Source: Urechidicola croceus
GTDB lineage: Bacteria > Bacteroidota > Bacteroidia > Flavobacteriales > Flavobacteriaceae
DNA length: 64,000 nucleotides
NCBI RefSeq assembly: GCF_001761325.1
Contig: NZ_CP017478.1
Coordinates: 130,001 to 194,000 of the forward strand
Reading direction: 5' to 3'
Below, piece by piece: positions 19,744 to 28,548 of this stretch (the stretch's first letter is position 1; each line of letters opens with the position of its first letter). The notes below the pieces were generated by a model, which worked only from the letters and a program-made list of their open reading frames with translations, was not told where the DNA came from and searched no databases. The position numbers and the translations under genes are program-made.

Positions 19744-21201
19744 TTATTTTAATTTGTTTTGAAATTTCCTTTTAGAATAGCCAAATAATCGTTCGTCTTT
19801 GATTACTTCAGAAATTCCTTCAGGTAGCATCTCTTCCCAGCCTTCATCACCATCATGAATCATTTTAAGTACTTTTCTTGAGAAGATATCCAAGATGTTA
19901 GGATCATAATTTTCAATGTCAACAACTTTTCCATTGTATGCAAAGAATTTATATAATTCTTTCATTCTAGGATGAACCTTTAAGTTTTCACTATTGATTA
20001 TTTCACCAGTTTCTTCATCTTTTAGAGGGTATAAATAGATTTTTAAATCTTTAAAGAATAATTTACCAAATGCTTCTAATATACCACCACTCAAGTTTCT
20101 GTAGTATTTTTCGTCAAATATTTGTACTAAATTTTGCACACCCATTGCTAGTCCCATTCTAGACTTTGTAAATTCTGCAAAATATTCAACTAACTTGTAG
20201 TATTCAGAGAAGTTAGAAATCATAACATATTGACCAAGTGAGCATAATAATTCTGCTCTGTCAAGAAAATCTCTTTCATTAATCTCACCTCCAGATGATA
20301 AATTGGATAATGTAATTTCAAAAATAATTTTAGTTTGTTTTTCGTCTACTTTATTTTCTGAATAGAACAATTCCGTAGCTCTTTCAAAAATATCCATGTT
20401 TACCTTAGTTACAGGTCTAAAACTACCTCTAAGAGCAAGAATATTCTTTTTGTATAATTGTTGTGCTGGTAACAAGTTGTTTCCATCAGGTCCAAACATA
20501 ACGGCATTTGTCATGCCATTTTTAACTAATTGTAAACTCATTAATCGATTGTCTACATAAGCAAAACGAGGACCAGAGAAATTAATCATATCAATTTCAA
20601 TCTGATCTTTATCTAAGTTATCATAAAATGATTTTAGTAAATCTTTTGGGCTATCGTGAAGATAAAAGCCACCGTAAATAAGGTTAACACCTAGTATTCC
20701 AAGTGTTTCTTGCTGTAACTTAGCATCGTTTTCTTTAAAACGAATATGCATAATGATTTCATTATAATCTTCAAGTGGATCTAGTTGAAACTTGATTCCA
20801 ACCCAACCATGTCCTTTAAATTTTTTAGCAAAATCAATTGTTGCAACTGTATTAGCATATGAAAAGAACAACCTGTCAGGATGTTTTTTACGGCTCAAAC
20901 GATCTTCAATTAAATGAATCTCATGAACTAGCATTTTTTTTAACCTCGATTCTGTTACATACCTTTTGTCATTTTCAATACCGTAAATTGCATCAGAGAA
21001 ATCTTTATCATAGGCACTCATAGCTTTAGCTATGGTACCTGAAGCACCACCAGCTCTAAAAAAATTACGAGCTGTTTCTTGACCAGCACCAATTTCAGAA
21101 AAAGTTCCGTATATATTATCGTTTAAATTAATTCTTAGCGATTTTCTTTTAATAGAAGGAACGCTTTCAATTTTTTTATCACCTTTTGTAACCGAAGACA
21201 T
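19744..21201 (-). CDS. conserved hypothetical protein (flavobacterial TonB-independent cytosolic family)
   Basis: The ATG at 21201 is chosen because the preceding 51 codons read as junk; the product is 485 residues. It has no signal peptide and mixed alpha/beta composition, with striking stretches such as 'GTFSEIGAGQETARNFFRAGGASGTIAKAMSAYD', 'FNFSGPRFAYVDNRLMS'-like text and 'GPDGNNLLPAQQLYKKNILALRGSFRPVT'. This family is widespread in Bacteroidota and is often transferred the name nicotinate-nucleotide adenylyltransferase, but I see no nucleotidyltransferase HxGH motif, so I do not use that name. Confidence 0.75.
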   Translation of the reverse strand: MSSVTKGDKKIESVPSIKRKSLRINLNDNIYGTFSEIGAGQETARNFFRAGGASGTIAKAMSAYDKDFSDAIYGIENDKRYVTESRLKKMLVHEIHLIEDRLSRKKHPDRLFFSYANTVATIDFAKKFKGHGWVGIKFQLDPLEDYNEIIMHIRFKENDAKLQQETLGILGVNLIYGGFYLHDSPKDLLKSFYDNLDKDQIEIDMINFSGPRFAYVDNRLMSLQLVKNGMTNAVMFGPDGNNLLPAQQLYKKNILALRGSFRPVTKVNMDIFERATELFYSENKVDEKQTKIIFEITLSNLSSGGEINERDFLDRAELLCSLGQYVMISNFSEYYKLVEYFAEFTKSRMGLAMGVQNLVQIFDEKYYRNLSGGILEAFGKLFFKDLKIYLYPLKDEETGEIINSENLKVHPRMKELYKFFAYNGKVVDIENYDPNILDIFSRKVLKMIHDGDEGWEEMLPEGISEVIKDERLFGYSKRKFQNKLK

Positions 21202-21275
21202 TATGAGTTTTTCTTTTTTAAAGTTGTACAAAAATAATAAATTCCTATGTTTGTGATGACTATTTAGCCTTAAAT

Positions 21276-22055
21276 TTGAAAAAAAAACAGAAATTGAAAG
21301 TAACTTTTTTAGGTACAGGAACATCACAAGGCATACCGGTAATAGGTAGCACACATCCAGTTTGCTTATCTAGCAATAAAAAAGACAAGCGTTTAAGAGT
21401 ATCTATATTGGTTGAATGGGAAGATTTTACCTTTGTAGTTGATTGTGGTCCTGATTTTAGATATCAAATGCTTCGAGCAAATGTTTCTAAAATAGATGGT
21501 ATACTTTTTACCCATGACCATGCCGATCATGTTGCCGGTTTAGATGATATTCGACCTTTTTGTTTCCAAATGGGAGAAGTACCAATATATGCACAAGAAA
21601 GAGTATTAGACGTTTTAACACAAAGATTTGGTTATATTTTTGAAACGGAAAACAAATATCCAGGCGCTCCAAGTATAGAAAAAAATACAATTGATTTAAA
21701 TCCTTTTACTCTTGGTACTATGAATGTGATTCCTATTGAATTGATGCATGGGAAATTACCTATTTTTGGATATAGATTTAATGATTTTGCTTATTTAACG
21801 GATGTTAAGACAATTAGTTCCAAAGAAAAAGAAAAACTTAAAAACTTAAAGGTTTTGGTTATTAATGCGTTACAAATAAGACCACATTACACACATTTGA
21901 CCTTAGAGGAGGCATTAGAGTTAATTGTAGAATTAAATCCAGGTAGAACTTATTTAACTCATATAAGTCATAAATTAGGGTTTCATGATGAAGTTGAAAA
22001 AATGTTACCTCCAAATGTTTATCTTGCTTATGATGAGTTGGTTCTAAATATTTAG
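21276..22055 (+). CDS. MBL-fold metal-dependent hydrolase (PhnP-like)
   Basis: A 259-residue metallo-beta-lactamase-fold enzyme. The di-metal motif is 'LFTHDHADHVAGLDD', preceded by 'VDCGPDFRYQML', with later ligands in 'ELMHGKLPIFGYRF', 'YLTDVKTI' and 'YLTHISHKLG'. This arrangement fits the PhnP / tRNase Z-like cyclic phosphodiesterase branch. TTG is the start codon; the ATGs within the frame come too late. Divergent from the gene starting at 21201 with 74 bp between. Confidence 0.88.
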   Translation: MKKKQKLKVTFLGTGTSQGIPVIGSTHPVCLSSNKKDKRLRVSILVEWEDFTFVVDCGPDFRYQMLRANVSKIDGILFTHDHADHVAGLDDIRPFCFQMGEVPIYAQERVLDVLTQRFGYIFETENKYPGAPSIEKNTIDLNPFTLGTMNVIPIELMHGKLPIFGYRFNDFAYLTDVKTISSKEKEKLKNLKVLVINALQIRPHYTHLTLEEALELIVELNPGRTYLTHISHKLGFHDEVEKMLPPNVYLAYDELVLNI

Positions 22056-22113
22056 AGTTTTTCTGGTTCTTTACAAGCTGAATTAATTTTTATTTTATCT
22101 ATTTGTAGATAAT

Positions 22114-22872
22114 TTATTTTTTGGATTTTTGTATTCTTTTTTCTTTATTTTTTACAAAAATTAATTTGTGTTTACTTTTAGGGTTTTCTCTTCGTTCTAG
22201 TTCAAAAACCCCTATAGATTTAATTAAGGGTGTTAGTTTTTCAAATCCATAATTTCTTGAGTCAAAATTAGGTCGTTTTTTTTGTAATAAACTTCCTACA
22301 TCTCCAAGAAATGCCCAACCCTCTTCATCAGAAAGATCTGAAATAGTAGTTGTAATTAAATTAATTTCTTTTGGAGTTATTTTATCTACATTGGTTTTAA
22401 TAGAATCTATGTTACTGTCATTTTTCTTTTCAGTTTGATTTTTCAAAATTTCTATGTAAATAAATTTATCGCAAGCAACAATAAATGGGTTAGGTGTTTT
22501 CTTTTCACCAATTCCTATTACTTGCATTCCTGCTTCTCTTAATCTGGTTGCAAGTCGTGTAAAATCACTATCGCTAGAAACTAAACAAAAACCGTTTACT
22601 TTACCGTTGTAGAGTATGTCCATCGCGTCAATTATCATTGCAGAATCAGTTGCATTCTTACCAACAGTATATGCATATTGTTGAATTGGTGTAATAGCAT
22701 TTTCTAATAATAGATTTTTCCATTTTGCTAAATGCGGTTTAGTCCAATCACCATATATTCTTTTAATAGTTGGATTTCCATATTTTGCTATTTCTTCCAT
22801 CATCTCTTTTACGTGAGCAGATGGTATATTATCTCCGTCTATAAGTACGGCTAAGTTTAAATTCATATTCAT
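22114..22872 (-). CDS. NYN/PIN-like ribonuclease with C-terminal LOTUS-like domain
   Basis: A 252-residue protein of the LabA/DUF88 type. The NYN domain shows the acidic residues of PIN-like nucleases: 'LAVLIDGDNI' near residue 6, 'NATDSAMIIDAMDIL', and 'FCLVSSDSDFTRLATRLREAG'. The C-terminal part ('DEEGWAFLGDVGSLLQKKRPNFDSRNYGFEKLTPLIKSI') matches an OST-HTH/LOTUS RNA-binding fold. Probably an RNA-processing enzyme; its target is unknown. The orphan cassette-type site lies 36 bp upstream of its start. Confidence 0.85.
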   Translation of the reverse strand: MNMNLNLAVLIDGDNIPSAHVKEMMEEIAKYGNPTIKRIYGDWTKPHLAKWKNLLLENAITPIQQYAYTVGKNATDSAMIIDAMDILYNGKVNGFCLVSSDSDFTRLATRLREAGMQVIGIGEKKTPNPFIVACDKFIYIEILKNQTEKKNDSNIDSIKTNVDKITPKEINLITTTISDLSDEEGWAFLGDVGSLLQKKRPNFDSRNYGFEKLTPLIKSIGVFELERRENPKSKHKLIFVKNKEKRIQKSKK

Positions 22873-22907
22873 TTTTTTGAGTATATATAATATGCTAGGT
22901 TTTATTC

Positions 22908-23022
22908 AACACTATATTTTTGTTTAAGATTCAGTGTGTGAACACTTAGATGATTTTACTAGCCAAAAAATCGTGTTGTATAAAAGTCCGAAAACTTTAG
23001 GACATCTCCTAAGATAAACGTT
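22908..23022. repeat. degenerate orphan cassette site (type A-like)
   Basis: This 115-bp stretch aligns along its length with the type A array sites 11 kb to the right: TTCAGTG, then GATTTTNCTAG...AAAATC, then ATAAAAGTCCGAAAACTTT (one mismatch in 19), then ATAAACGTT at the end. It is about 12 bp shorter near the right end and starts AAC, ends GTT like the others. The stop codon of the neighbouring truncated esterase lies inside the terminal GTTA, just as cassette genes end in the array. Confidence 0.65.
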
Positions 23023-23797
23023 ACTCATTTTTAGTAGGTTTTAAAGACCAGATAATAGCCCTTTCTTTTGTCGCTCTAAAAATTGTATTGTGTTTCTCAG
23101 TTGGTTCATTTGAATAATGCCATCTTAAGGATTCTGGAGCATTATTTTTTAATATTTGTGATAATTCTTTAGTGTATTGAGAAATATCTTCAGCATCGGA
23201 GCCTGCGAACCAAAGTTTATTTTCTTTAGTTGAAAATTCTGCTAATAGGTTATTTACATTTTTTACTAAATGATGATTATTCCACCAAAGTGAAGGATCC
23301 ATCGCAATATAAAAATCGAACATTTCAGGTTTTAGTAAAAATGTTTCTATAATAAATAGTCCTGCTACTGATTCATCTACAATTCTTTTTTCTTTAGTAG
23401 TTCTGTATTGTTTATTAATTTCAATAAATAATTCATCTTCAATAAATGCTCTAAAACTCTTAGCGCCATCATTAAGTGGAGCAATTTCTTTATCTTCTAC
23501 TATATCAGATAAACCAGTTAAATCCCTTCTTCTTTCGGTATTTTCAATGCCAATAAGAATTATTGGTGAAATGCTATTATTTTTTACAAGTATTGAAATA
23601 GTATTTGCAATATGTGGAAAATCTACTTTTATTCCGCCATCTAGCATATAGATGACTGGAAAGAGAGTAGTGTTATTTTTATAATTGGGTGGTGTCCATA
23701 TATTAATTGTTCTTATTTCATTAACTTTTTCAGATTGAATTGTTAAAGTTTCGTAATTAGGTATTGGATCTTTGATTTCTTGGTGTTTATTACAATT
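23021..23797 (-). pseudogene. 5'-truncated alpha/beta hydrolase (putative esterase)
   Basis: The frame is open from 23797 but has no start codon before an internal ATG at 23647. Residues upstream of that ATG are clearly protein ('NYETLTIQSEKVNEIRTINIWTPPNYK...LFPVIYMLDGG'), the normal N-terminus of IroE/Fes-type esterases, so a signal peptide and start are missing. The nucleophile elbow reads DESVAG instead of GxSxG, while 'PEMFDFYIAMDPSLWW' is typical. It ends exactly at a degenerate cassette site. I read it as a stranded, decaying cassette gene. Confidence 0.65.
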
Positions 23798-23804
23798 TTA
23801 TTGT

Positions 23805-24662
23805 TTATTTAAGTAATTTAAAGTCAAAAGGTATAGTTACCCAATACTTTAATGGTTTACCATCCTTTAACGCTGGTGTAAATTTAAGGTTTACTAGGTG
23901 AGGTTCTATCGCTTTATTTAATATTGCATGTGAATTACGTATGGTGATATGTTTTATATAATCTCCATCTTTTCCAACAAGAATTCTTACAATTACCTTA
24001 CCTTCAATTTCAGCATTTTTAGCAGCAGTTGGATATCCAATTGCAGCTCTAATAGAATTTAAATTTGTAGGAATAGGCTCTTTATCAACATTAATGAAGT
24101 CATTTGGATCTGGATTATTTTCATTTATTATTATATCCTCATTAGTTGCAATTAAATCAGCTGTAAGTATTGGTAAACTAGTATTCCAAATATTGCTAAA
24201 TATTTTCCAATCTCCATCTTCTTTTTTCCAAATAGTTATATACTTACCTTGATCAATGATATTCTTTTCTCCATAACGTAAATAATAATTACCTTCATCA
24301 ATCAGATAATTTTCATTCCCATAAAAGTAAAGGCTTTTTTCCGTAAATTCTTTTATACCGAAATTTACCCTTTCTGAATTTATTGTTGAAATAGCATCTC
24401 TACCAATCACCAAATCTGAATTTGGTGCAAATATTTTTGCATCTGTAGTGAAAGTGTTATTCAAAAAAACAGTGTCACCAATTATGTGAGCATTAGTAAA
24501 TTTAATAGTTTTCTCTTTAATAAATTCTTTCATTGATGCTATATTAAATGTAGTATCATTATTTCTAAACTCTACAGTAGATACTTTTTTATTAGTATCG
24601 CAACCTATTGTTATAAGTAGAATAATTATAAATGATTGAGAAAAAATAGTAGAATGTTTCAT
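23805..24662 (-). CDS. lipoprotein with nuclear transport factor 2-like and TonB C-terminal domains
   Basis: ATG at 24662 opens a lipoprotein signal (FIIILLITIGC). Residues 25-160 look like a DUF4440/SnoaL-type domain ('KFTNAHIIGDTVFLNNTFTTDAKIFAPNSDLVIGRDAI', 'YLRYGEKNIIDQGKYITIWKKEDGDWKIF'). The last 85 residues are a TonB C-terminal domain ('AKNAEIEGKVIVRILVGKDGDYIKHITIRNSHAILNKAIEPHLVNLKFTPALKDGKPLKYWVTIPFDF'). An enzyme-like domain joined to a TonB domain suggests a periplasmic partner of outer-membrane proteins rather than an energy transducer, since there is no Pro-rich spacer. Confidence 0.75.
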   Translation of the reverse strand: MKHSTIFSQSFIIILLITIGCDTNKKVSTVEFRNNDTTFNIASMKEFIKEKTIKFTNAHIIGDTVFLNNTFTTDAKIFAPNSDLVIGRDAISTINSERVNFGIKEFTEKSLYFYGNENYLIDEGNYYLRYGEKNIIDQGKYITIWKKEDGDWKIFSNIWNTSLPILTADLIATNEDIIINENNPDPNDFINVDKEPIPTNLNSIRAAIGYPTAAKNAEIEGKVIVRILVGKDGDYIKHITIRNSHAILNKAIEPHLVNLKFTPALKDGKPLKYWVTIPFDFKLLK

Positions 24663-24800
24663 TATTAATTTATTAAATGAAATTAAGTGGAAGTTAATTT
24701 TGAGGATAGATTCAAATTTAGCGAATAAAGTATTAACAATCAAAAAAATAGGTGTTTTTTGGAATGGGTTTAGTCTCGTTATTTTTGTTTTAATGTAAAA

Positions 24801-24833
24801 AAAAGACCACCTTAAGAAATTAAGAGGTCTTTT
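24801..24833 (-). terminator. intrinsic terminator after the small membrane protein gene
   Basis: AAAAGACC...GGTCTTTT hairpin with an inner CTTAA/TTAAG stem and a GAAA-type loop, T-run on the minus strand, 20 bp beyond the stop codon at 24854. Confidence 0.8.
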
Positions 24834-24853
24834 AATGAGTATTTGAATTTTTT

Positions 24854-25075
24854 CTAAGATTTTTTATTAATAGAATAAATTCCTCCTATAAATAATGCGA
24901 CCGCAGCTGCAATATAAACATAGCCTTCAGTTTTACCTGAATCATTCGAAACATCTACTTCTAGGTCTAAAACTTCTATTGAAGCGTTGTTATTAGCTAC
25001 TTTATTAAAGCCTGTATAACCCAAGGCTAGACTTCCTAAGACTAATAATATCCCTATAATTTTTTTAGTGTTCAT
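24854..25075 (-). CDS. small two-helix membrane protein (DUF3185-like)
   Basis: 73 residues with two hydrophobic helices (IIGILLVLGSLALGYTGF and YVYIAAAVALFIGGIYSI) around a short acidic loop. This matches the DUF3185 pattern. Function unknown. Same strand as the outer-membrane protein gene just upstream, 50 bp apart. Confidence 0.7.
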   Translation of the reverse strand: MNTKKIIGILLVLGSLALGYTGFNKVANNNASIEVLDLEVDVSNDSGKTEGYVYIAAAVALFIGGIYSINKKS

Positions 25076-25125
25076 AATAAGATTTTTTATGGTTCATAAT
25101 TATTGATTTTTTAGTTCAGATATTT

Positions 25126-25602
25126 TTAAAATTGATATCTAATTCCTAATGCAATATCAAAATCTAGATCATCAGAATAGGTATCATTGAATCCTAATTC
25201 TGGACGAAAATCTAGTGATAATAATAAAGGAATATTAAAATCATATTCAATTCCTATATCTCCTGCAACCAATGCAAAAGTCCCACTATTTTCATTTGAA
25301 TCAAAAGATCCAACACCACCACCAGCACCAATATACCAGTTGAAGTTTGTATCAATTTCTGAAACCCATTGATATAGTCCAACCAATTTAAATGCATCTA
25401 TATCATTTGAATTTCTCCAACCTAAGTCAAACTCTAATCTGTTATTATCGCTATTGGCTATATAACGTTGATAAGAAATTTCACCTCCAAAACCATCATT
25501 ATCTCCCAACCTAAGTCCTAAAGCATTTTTTGAAATGTCTTGAGCGTTAATGTTAAAGATGGTAAAGATTAATAATACTCCTAATGTTATAAATTGTTTC
25601 AT
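25126..25602 (-). CDS. small outer-membrane beta-barrel protein
   Basis: 158 residues. Signal peptide (FITLGVLLIFTIFNINAQ), then eight predicted strands of alternating hydrophobic residues, for example 'FGGEISYQRYIANSDNNRLEFDLGWRN', and a terminal 'DFDIALGIRYQF' ending in an aromatic residue, typical of porin-family eight-strand barrels in Bacteroidota. Confidence 0.75.
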   Translation of the reverse strand: MKQFITLGVLLIFTIFNINAQDISKNALGLRLGDNDGFGGEISYQRYIANSDNNRLEFDLGWRNSNDIDAFKLVGLYQWVSEIDTNFNWYIGAGGGVGSFDSNENSGTFALVAGDIGIEYDFNIPLLLSLDFRPELGFNDTYSDDLDFDIALGIRYQF

Positions 25603-25812
25603 GATATTTTGTGTTTAAAGTTCAGAACAAAAGTATGTTATAATCTTATAGGTATTGAACTCAATTGCTAAAATGCTTAACTTATATCATTTTTTTAGTA
25701 AAAACGATATAAGTCACTTTATAAGTTTTTTGAGTTAATTAAAATATCTTTTGAGCACCTTTGAATAATGTAATACACCTAATTTTATACTTGAATATAA
25801 AACAAAATAAAA

Positions 25813-27336
25813 ATGGCAATATTAGGTAGTTTAATAAAAGGTATAATTGATTTTAAAGATTCCCTCAGTGTAGAACGGAACCCAATTGAAGAACAAAAGT
25901 TGGTATTAAATGAATTATTAAATACTGCTAAAGACACTGAGTTTGGTTTAAACTATAATTTTAATAAAATTCTTAAAAGTGAAGATATTCAAAAAGGGTT
26001 TTCGGCAACAATTCCATATTTTGATTATAATAAAATCAATGATAAATGGTGGAGTAAACTGCATGATGGAAGAGCAAATGTAACTTGGCCTGGTAATCCA
26101 GATTACTTTGCTGTAAGTTCTGGTACAACTGGAAAAACAAGTAAAAAAATACCGGTTACAAAAGAAATGTTGGATTCAATTAAAAGTGCAGGAGTGAAAC
26201 AAGTTACTAGTCTAACTAATTTTGATTTACCTACAGATTTTTTTGAAAAAGGTATTTTGATGTTAGGAAGTTCTACAGATTTAAAGAAAGTGGATGATCA
26301 TGAAGAGGGAGAAATAAGTGGTATAAGTGCAAGTAATATTCCTTTTTGGTTTAGAGGTTATTATAAGCCAGGAGAAGATATTGCTAAAATAGATGATTGG
26401 GATAAACGCGTACAGAAAATTGCTGAGGAGGCTAAGTCTTGGGATATTGGAGCAATAAGTGGTATTCCTTCTTGGATTGAATTAATGCTTCAAAAGGTAA
26501 TTGAGTATCATAATTTAAATAACATTCATGAAATATGGCCAAATTTTCAAGTTTATACATCTGGAGGGGTAGCTTTTGGACCGTATAAAAAAAGTTTTAA
26601 TGCCCTTTTAGGGAAATCAATAAATGTGATTGATACTTATTTAGCCTCCGAAGGATTTATTGCTTTTCAAAGCAGACCAGAAACCGATGCAATGCAATTA
26701 ATTACAGACAATGGAATTTATTTTGAGTTTGTGCCTTTTGAACCTGAATATATTTTAGAAGATGGCTCGTTATCTAATAAGGCACCATCGCTAACATTGG
26801 AAGAAGTAGAACTGAATAAAGATTACGTCTTAATTATAAGTACAGTTGCAGGCGCTTGGAGATATTTAATAGGAGATACTATTGAATTTATTGATATTGA
26901 TAGAGCAGAAATTAAAATTACAGGTAGAACGAAATTTTTCTTAAATACTGTCGGTTCTCAATTGTCAGTAAATAAATTGGATGATGGTATTCTACATTTA
27001 GAAGAAGAATTTGATATAAAAATTTCTGAGTATACATTATGTGCTAATAGAATTGATGACGAATTTTATCATTGCTGGTACCTTGGAACTGATAGTGATA
27101 TAGATGAAAAACAATTAGCAGAAGTTTTAGATATGTATTTAAAAAGTGCTAATAATAATTATAAAGTAGCTAGATCAAAAGCATTAAAAGGAGTGAAGGT
27201 TAAAACTATAAATCCAGAAGTTTTTTATGATTGGAACAATGCTAATAAAAAGAAAGGTGGTCAAGTAAAAATGGAAAGAGTAATGGGTATGGAAAAATTT
27301 GCAGAATGGGAACTTTTTGTATCTGAAGAATCTTAA
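25813..27336 (+). CDS. GH3 family acyl-adenylate enzyme
   Basis: A 507-residue member of the GH3 branch of the firefly-luciferase superfamily, named after plant auxin-conjugating enzymes. Nucleotide motifs are 'YFAVSSGTTGKTSKKIPVT' near residue 95, 'YLASEGFIAFQ' and 'YLIGDTIEFIDIDRAEIKITGRTKFFLNTVGSQLS'. It likely adenylates a carboxylic acid and transfers it to an amine; bacterial substrates are unknown. Its stop overlaps the convergent protease-like gene by 4 bp. Confidence 0.85.
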   Translation: MAILGSLIKGIIDFKDSLSVERNPIEEQKLVLNELLNTAKDTEFGLNYNFNKILKSEDIQKGFSATIPYFDYNKINDKWWSKLHDGRANVTWPGNPDYFAVSSGTTGKTSKKIPVTKEMLDSIKSAGVKQVTSLTNFDLPTDFFEKGILMLGSSTDLKKVDDHEEGEISGISASNIPFWFRGYYKPGEDIAKIDDWDKRVQKIAEEAKSWDIGAISGIPSWIELMLQKVIEYHNLNNIHEIWPNFQVYTSGGVAFGPYKKSFNALLGKSINVIDTYLASEGFIAFQSRPETDAMQLITDNGIYFEFVPFEPEYILEDGSLSNKAPSLTLEEVELNKDYVLIISTVAGAWRYLIGDTIEFIDIDRAEIKITGRTKFFLNTVGSQLSVNKLDDGILHLEEEFDIKISEYTLCANRIDDEFYHCWYLGTDSDIDEKQLAEVLDMYLKSANNNYKVARSKALKGVKVKTINPEVFYDWNNANKKKGGQVKMERVMGMEKFAEWELFVSEES

Positions 27337-27911
27337 TTAACAATTGATTTTTTATCCAATATTTCTTCAGGATGTTCAACTATTTCCATAATTTCTTCAG
27401 GAGATAAGTAATATTTTTCAATATGGTCTTTATAATATTGAGGAATATCTGCATGATTTATAATGAAATTTTTGGTATCTAGAATATAAGATCTCATACC
27501 ATTTCTTACAGCATGCGTATCTGCTCTTCGTTCAGCGTGTTTAATATAATGATCCGAAAAAAGATATTGTATCCCAAATGAGATTAAGTTTAAATGACTT
27601 CTGTTTTTATAATCAATTATGTGACCCAATTCATGCCCAATCCAACCAATAAGAACATTTGAAGGTAAATCTTTAGTTAAAAATTTATTATCCGAAATTT
27701 TAAACTTTTCACTTATCAAAATTTGATAAGATCTATATTTTTTTGGACGAAAAAAACTTTTAATAGTTGGTTGTGACAACATCGTAGATTTCTTTATGTT
27801 TTTTCGAAATTTAAATGTGATTTGTGTATTTTTTAATTCAGGATAAAAAGATAGTGCTGTTATGACTTCATTTTCAATAATCTGAGGGTAGTTATGTATA
27901 TTTTTTTTCAT
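27333..27911 (-). CDS. HEXXH metallopeptidase-like protein
   Basis: ATG at 27911 is the better start (KKNIHNYPQIIENEV); 192 residues. A zinc-protease signature is plain in 'LIGWIGHELGHIIDYKNRSH', followed by 'YIKHAERRADTHAVRNGM', a candidate third ligand in 'ERRAD' as in M48/M56-like gluzincins. No signal peptide or membrane segment, so it may act in the cytosol. Family not assigned with certainty. Confidence 0.72.
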   Translation of the reverse strand: MKKNIHNYPQIIENEVITALSFYPELKNTQITFKFRKNIKKSTMLSQPTIKSFFRPKKYRSYQILISEKFKISDNKFLTKDLPSNVLIGWIGHELGHIIDYKNRSHLNLISFGIQYLFSDHYIKHAERRADTHAVRNGMRSYILDTKNFIINHADIPQYYKDHIEKYYLSPEEIMEIVEHPEEILDKKSIVN

Positions 27912-27966
27912 GAATTTGCTATGATGTATTTTGAGAATTGAAATTATTAACGATTTACAATATAAC

Positions 27967-28000
27967 AAAAAGCAAGGAAATTTTAACTTTCTTGCTTTTT
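27967..28000 (-). terminator. intrinsic terminator after the PA2169-type gene
   Basis: AAAAAGCAAGgAAA / TTTcTTGCTTTTT hairpin, with runs of A and T, 15 bp beyond the stop codon at 28015. Confidence 0.8.
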
Positions 28001-28014
28001 GTTTGTGCCTAAGA

Positions 28015-28464
28015 TTAAGAAATACTCTCTAAACGTTTGATCCTATCTAAATCCTTTTGAATTGTATTTTTTTGGATGTTTAGTATGGTAACAATACTAA
28101 CAGGAAGTAGAGTATCTGATAATACATCTTCATATTCGCTTAGCATGGCTTCTTCACCTCTTATTGCTTCTTGCAACATAGATTCTTCATTATCTGAAGT
28201 AAAAAAAGATTTAATATCCATCCATGTTTTATGTAAGTCTCCAGTTACACTACCACCTTTTTCAGGAGTATAACCTAAGGCTTTTATTTCTGTTTTTAAT
28301 TGATGTCCAAAATCTCTACTTTGTTCAGATTTACGGTTGAAATAAGTTTTCAAAGGATTGATGTCTGTATTTTCAGCAGCCTTTTTAAAGCCACTTTCGG
28401 CATCGTAATTTTTCTCTAACAGATTATTTAATTTACTACTAATTTTTTTATTGTCAATTAACAT
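28015..28464 (-). CDS. PA2169 family four-helix-bundle protein (DUF2383)
   Basis: 149 residues, nearly all helical: 'LNNLLEKNYDAESGFKKAAENTD', 'YFNRKSEQSRDFGHQLKTEIKALGYTPEKGGSVTGDLHKTWMDIKSFF' and 'LQEAIRGEEAMLSEYEDVLSD' match the PA2169/DUF2383 ferritin-like bundle. Conserved Glu and His suggest a metal site. Its neighbours (MscS, Dps, Hsp20) suggest a role in general stress. Confidence 0.85.
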   Translation of the reverse strand: MLIDNKKISSKLNNLLEKNYDAESGFKKAAENTDINPLKTYFNRKSEQSRDFGHQLKTEIKALGYTPEKGGSVTGDLHKTWMDIKSFFTSDNEESMLQEAIRGEEAMLSEYEDVLSDTLLPVSIVTILNIQKNTIQKDLDRIKRLESIS

Positions 28465-28548
28465 AATTTATGATTTTTAAGTGAATGATAAATTTATTTT
28501 TTGATGCATTATCATTTTACATCTTAAAGCTGAAAATTTTAATAATTA

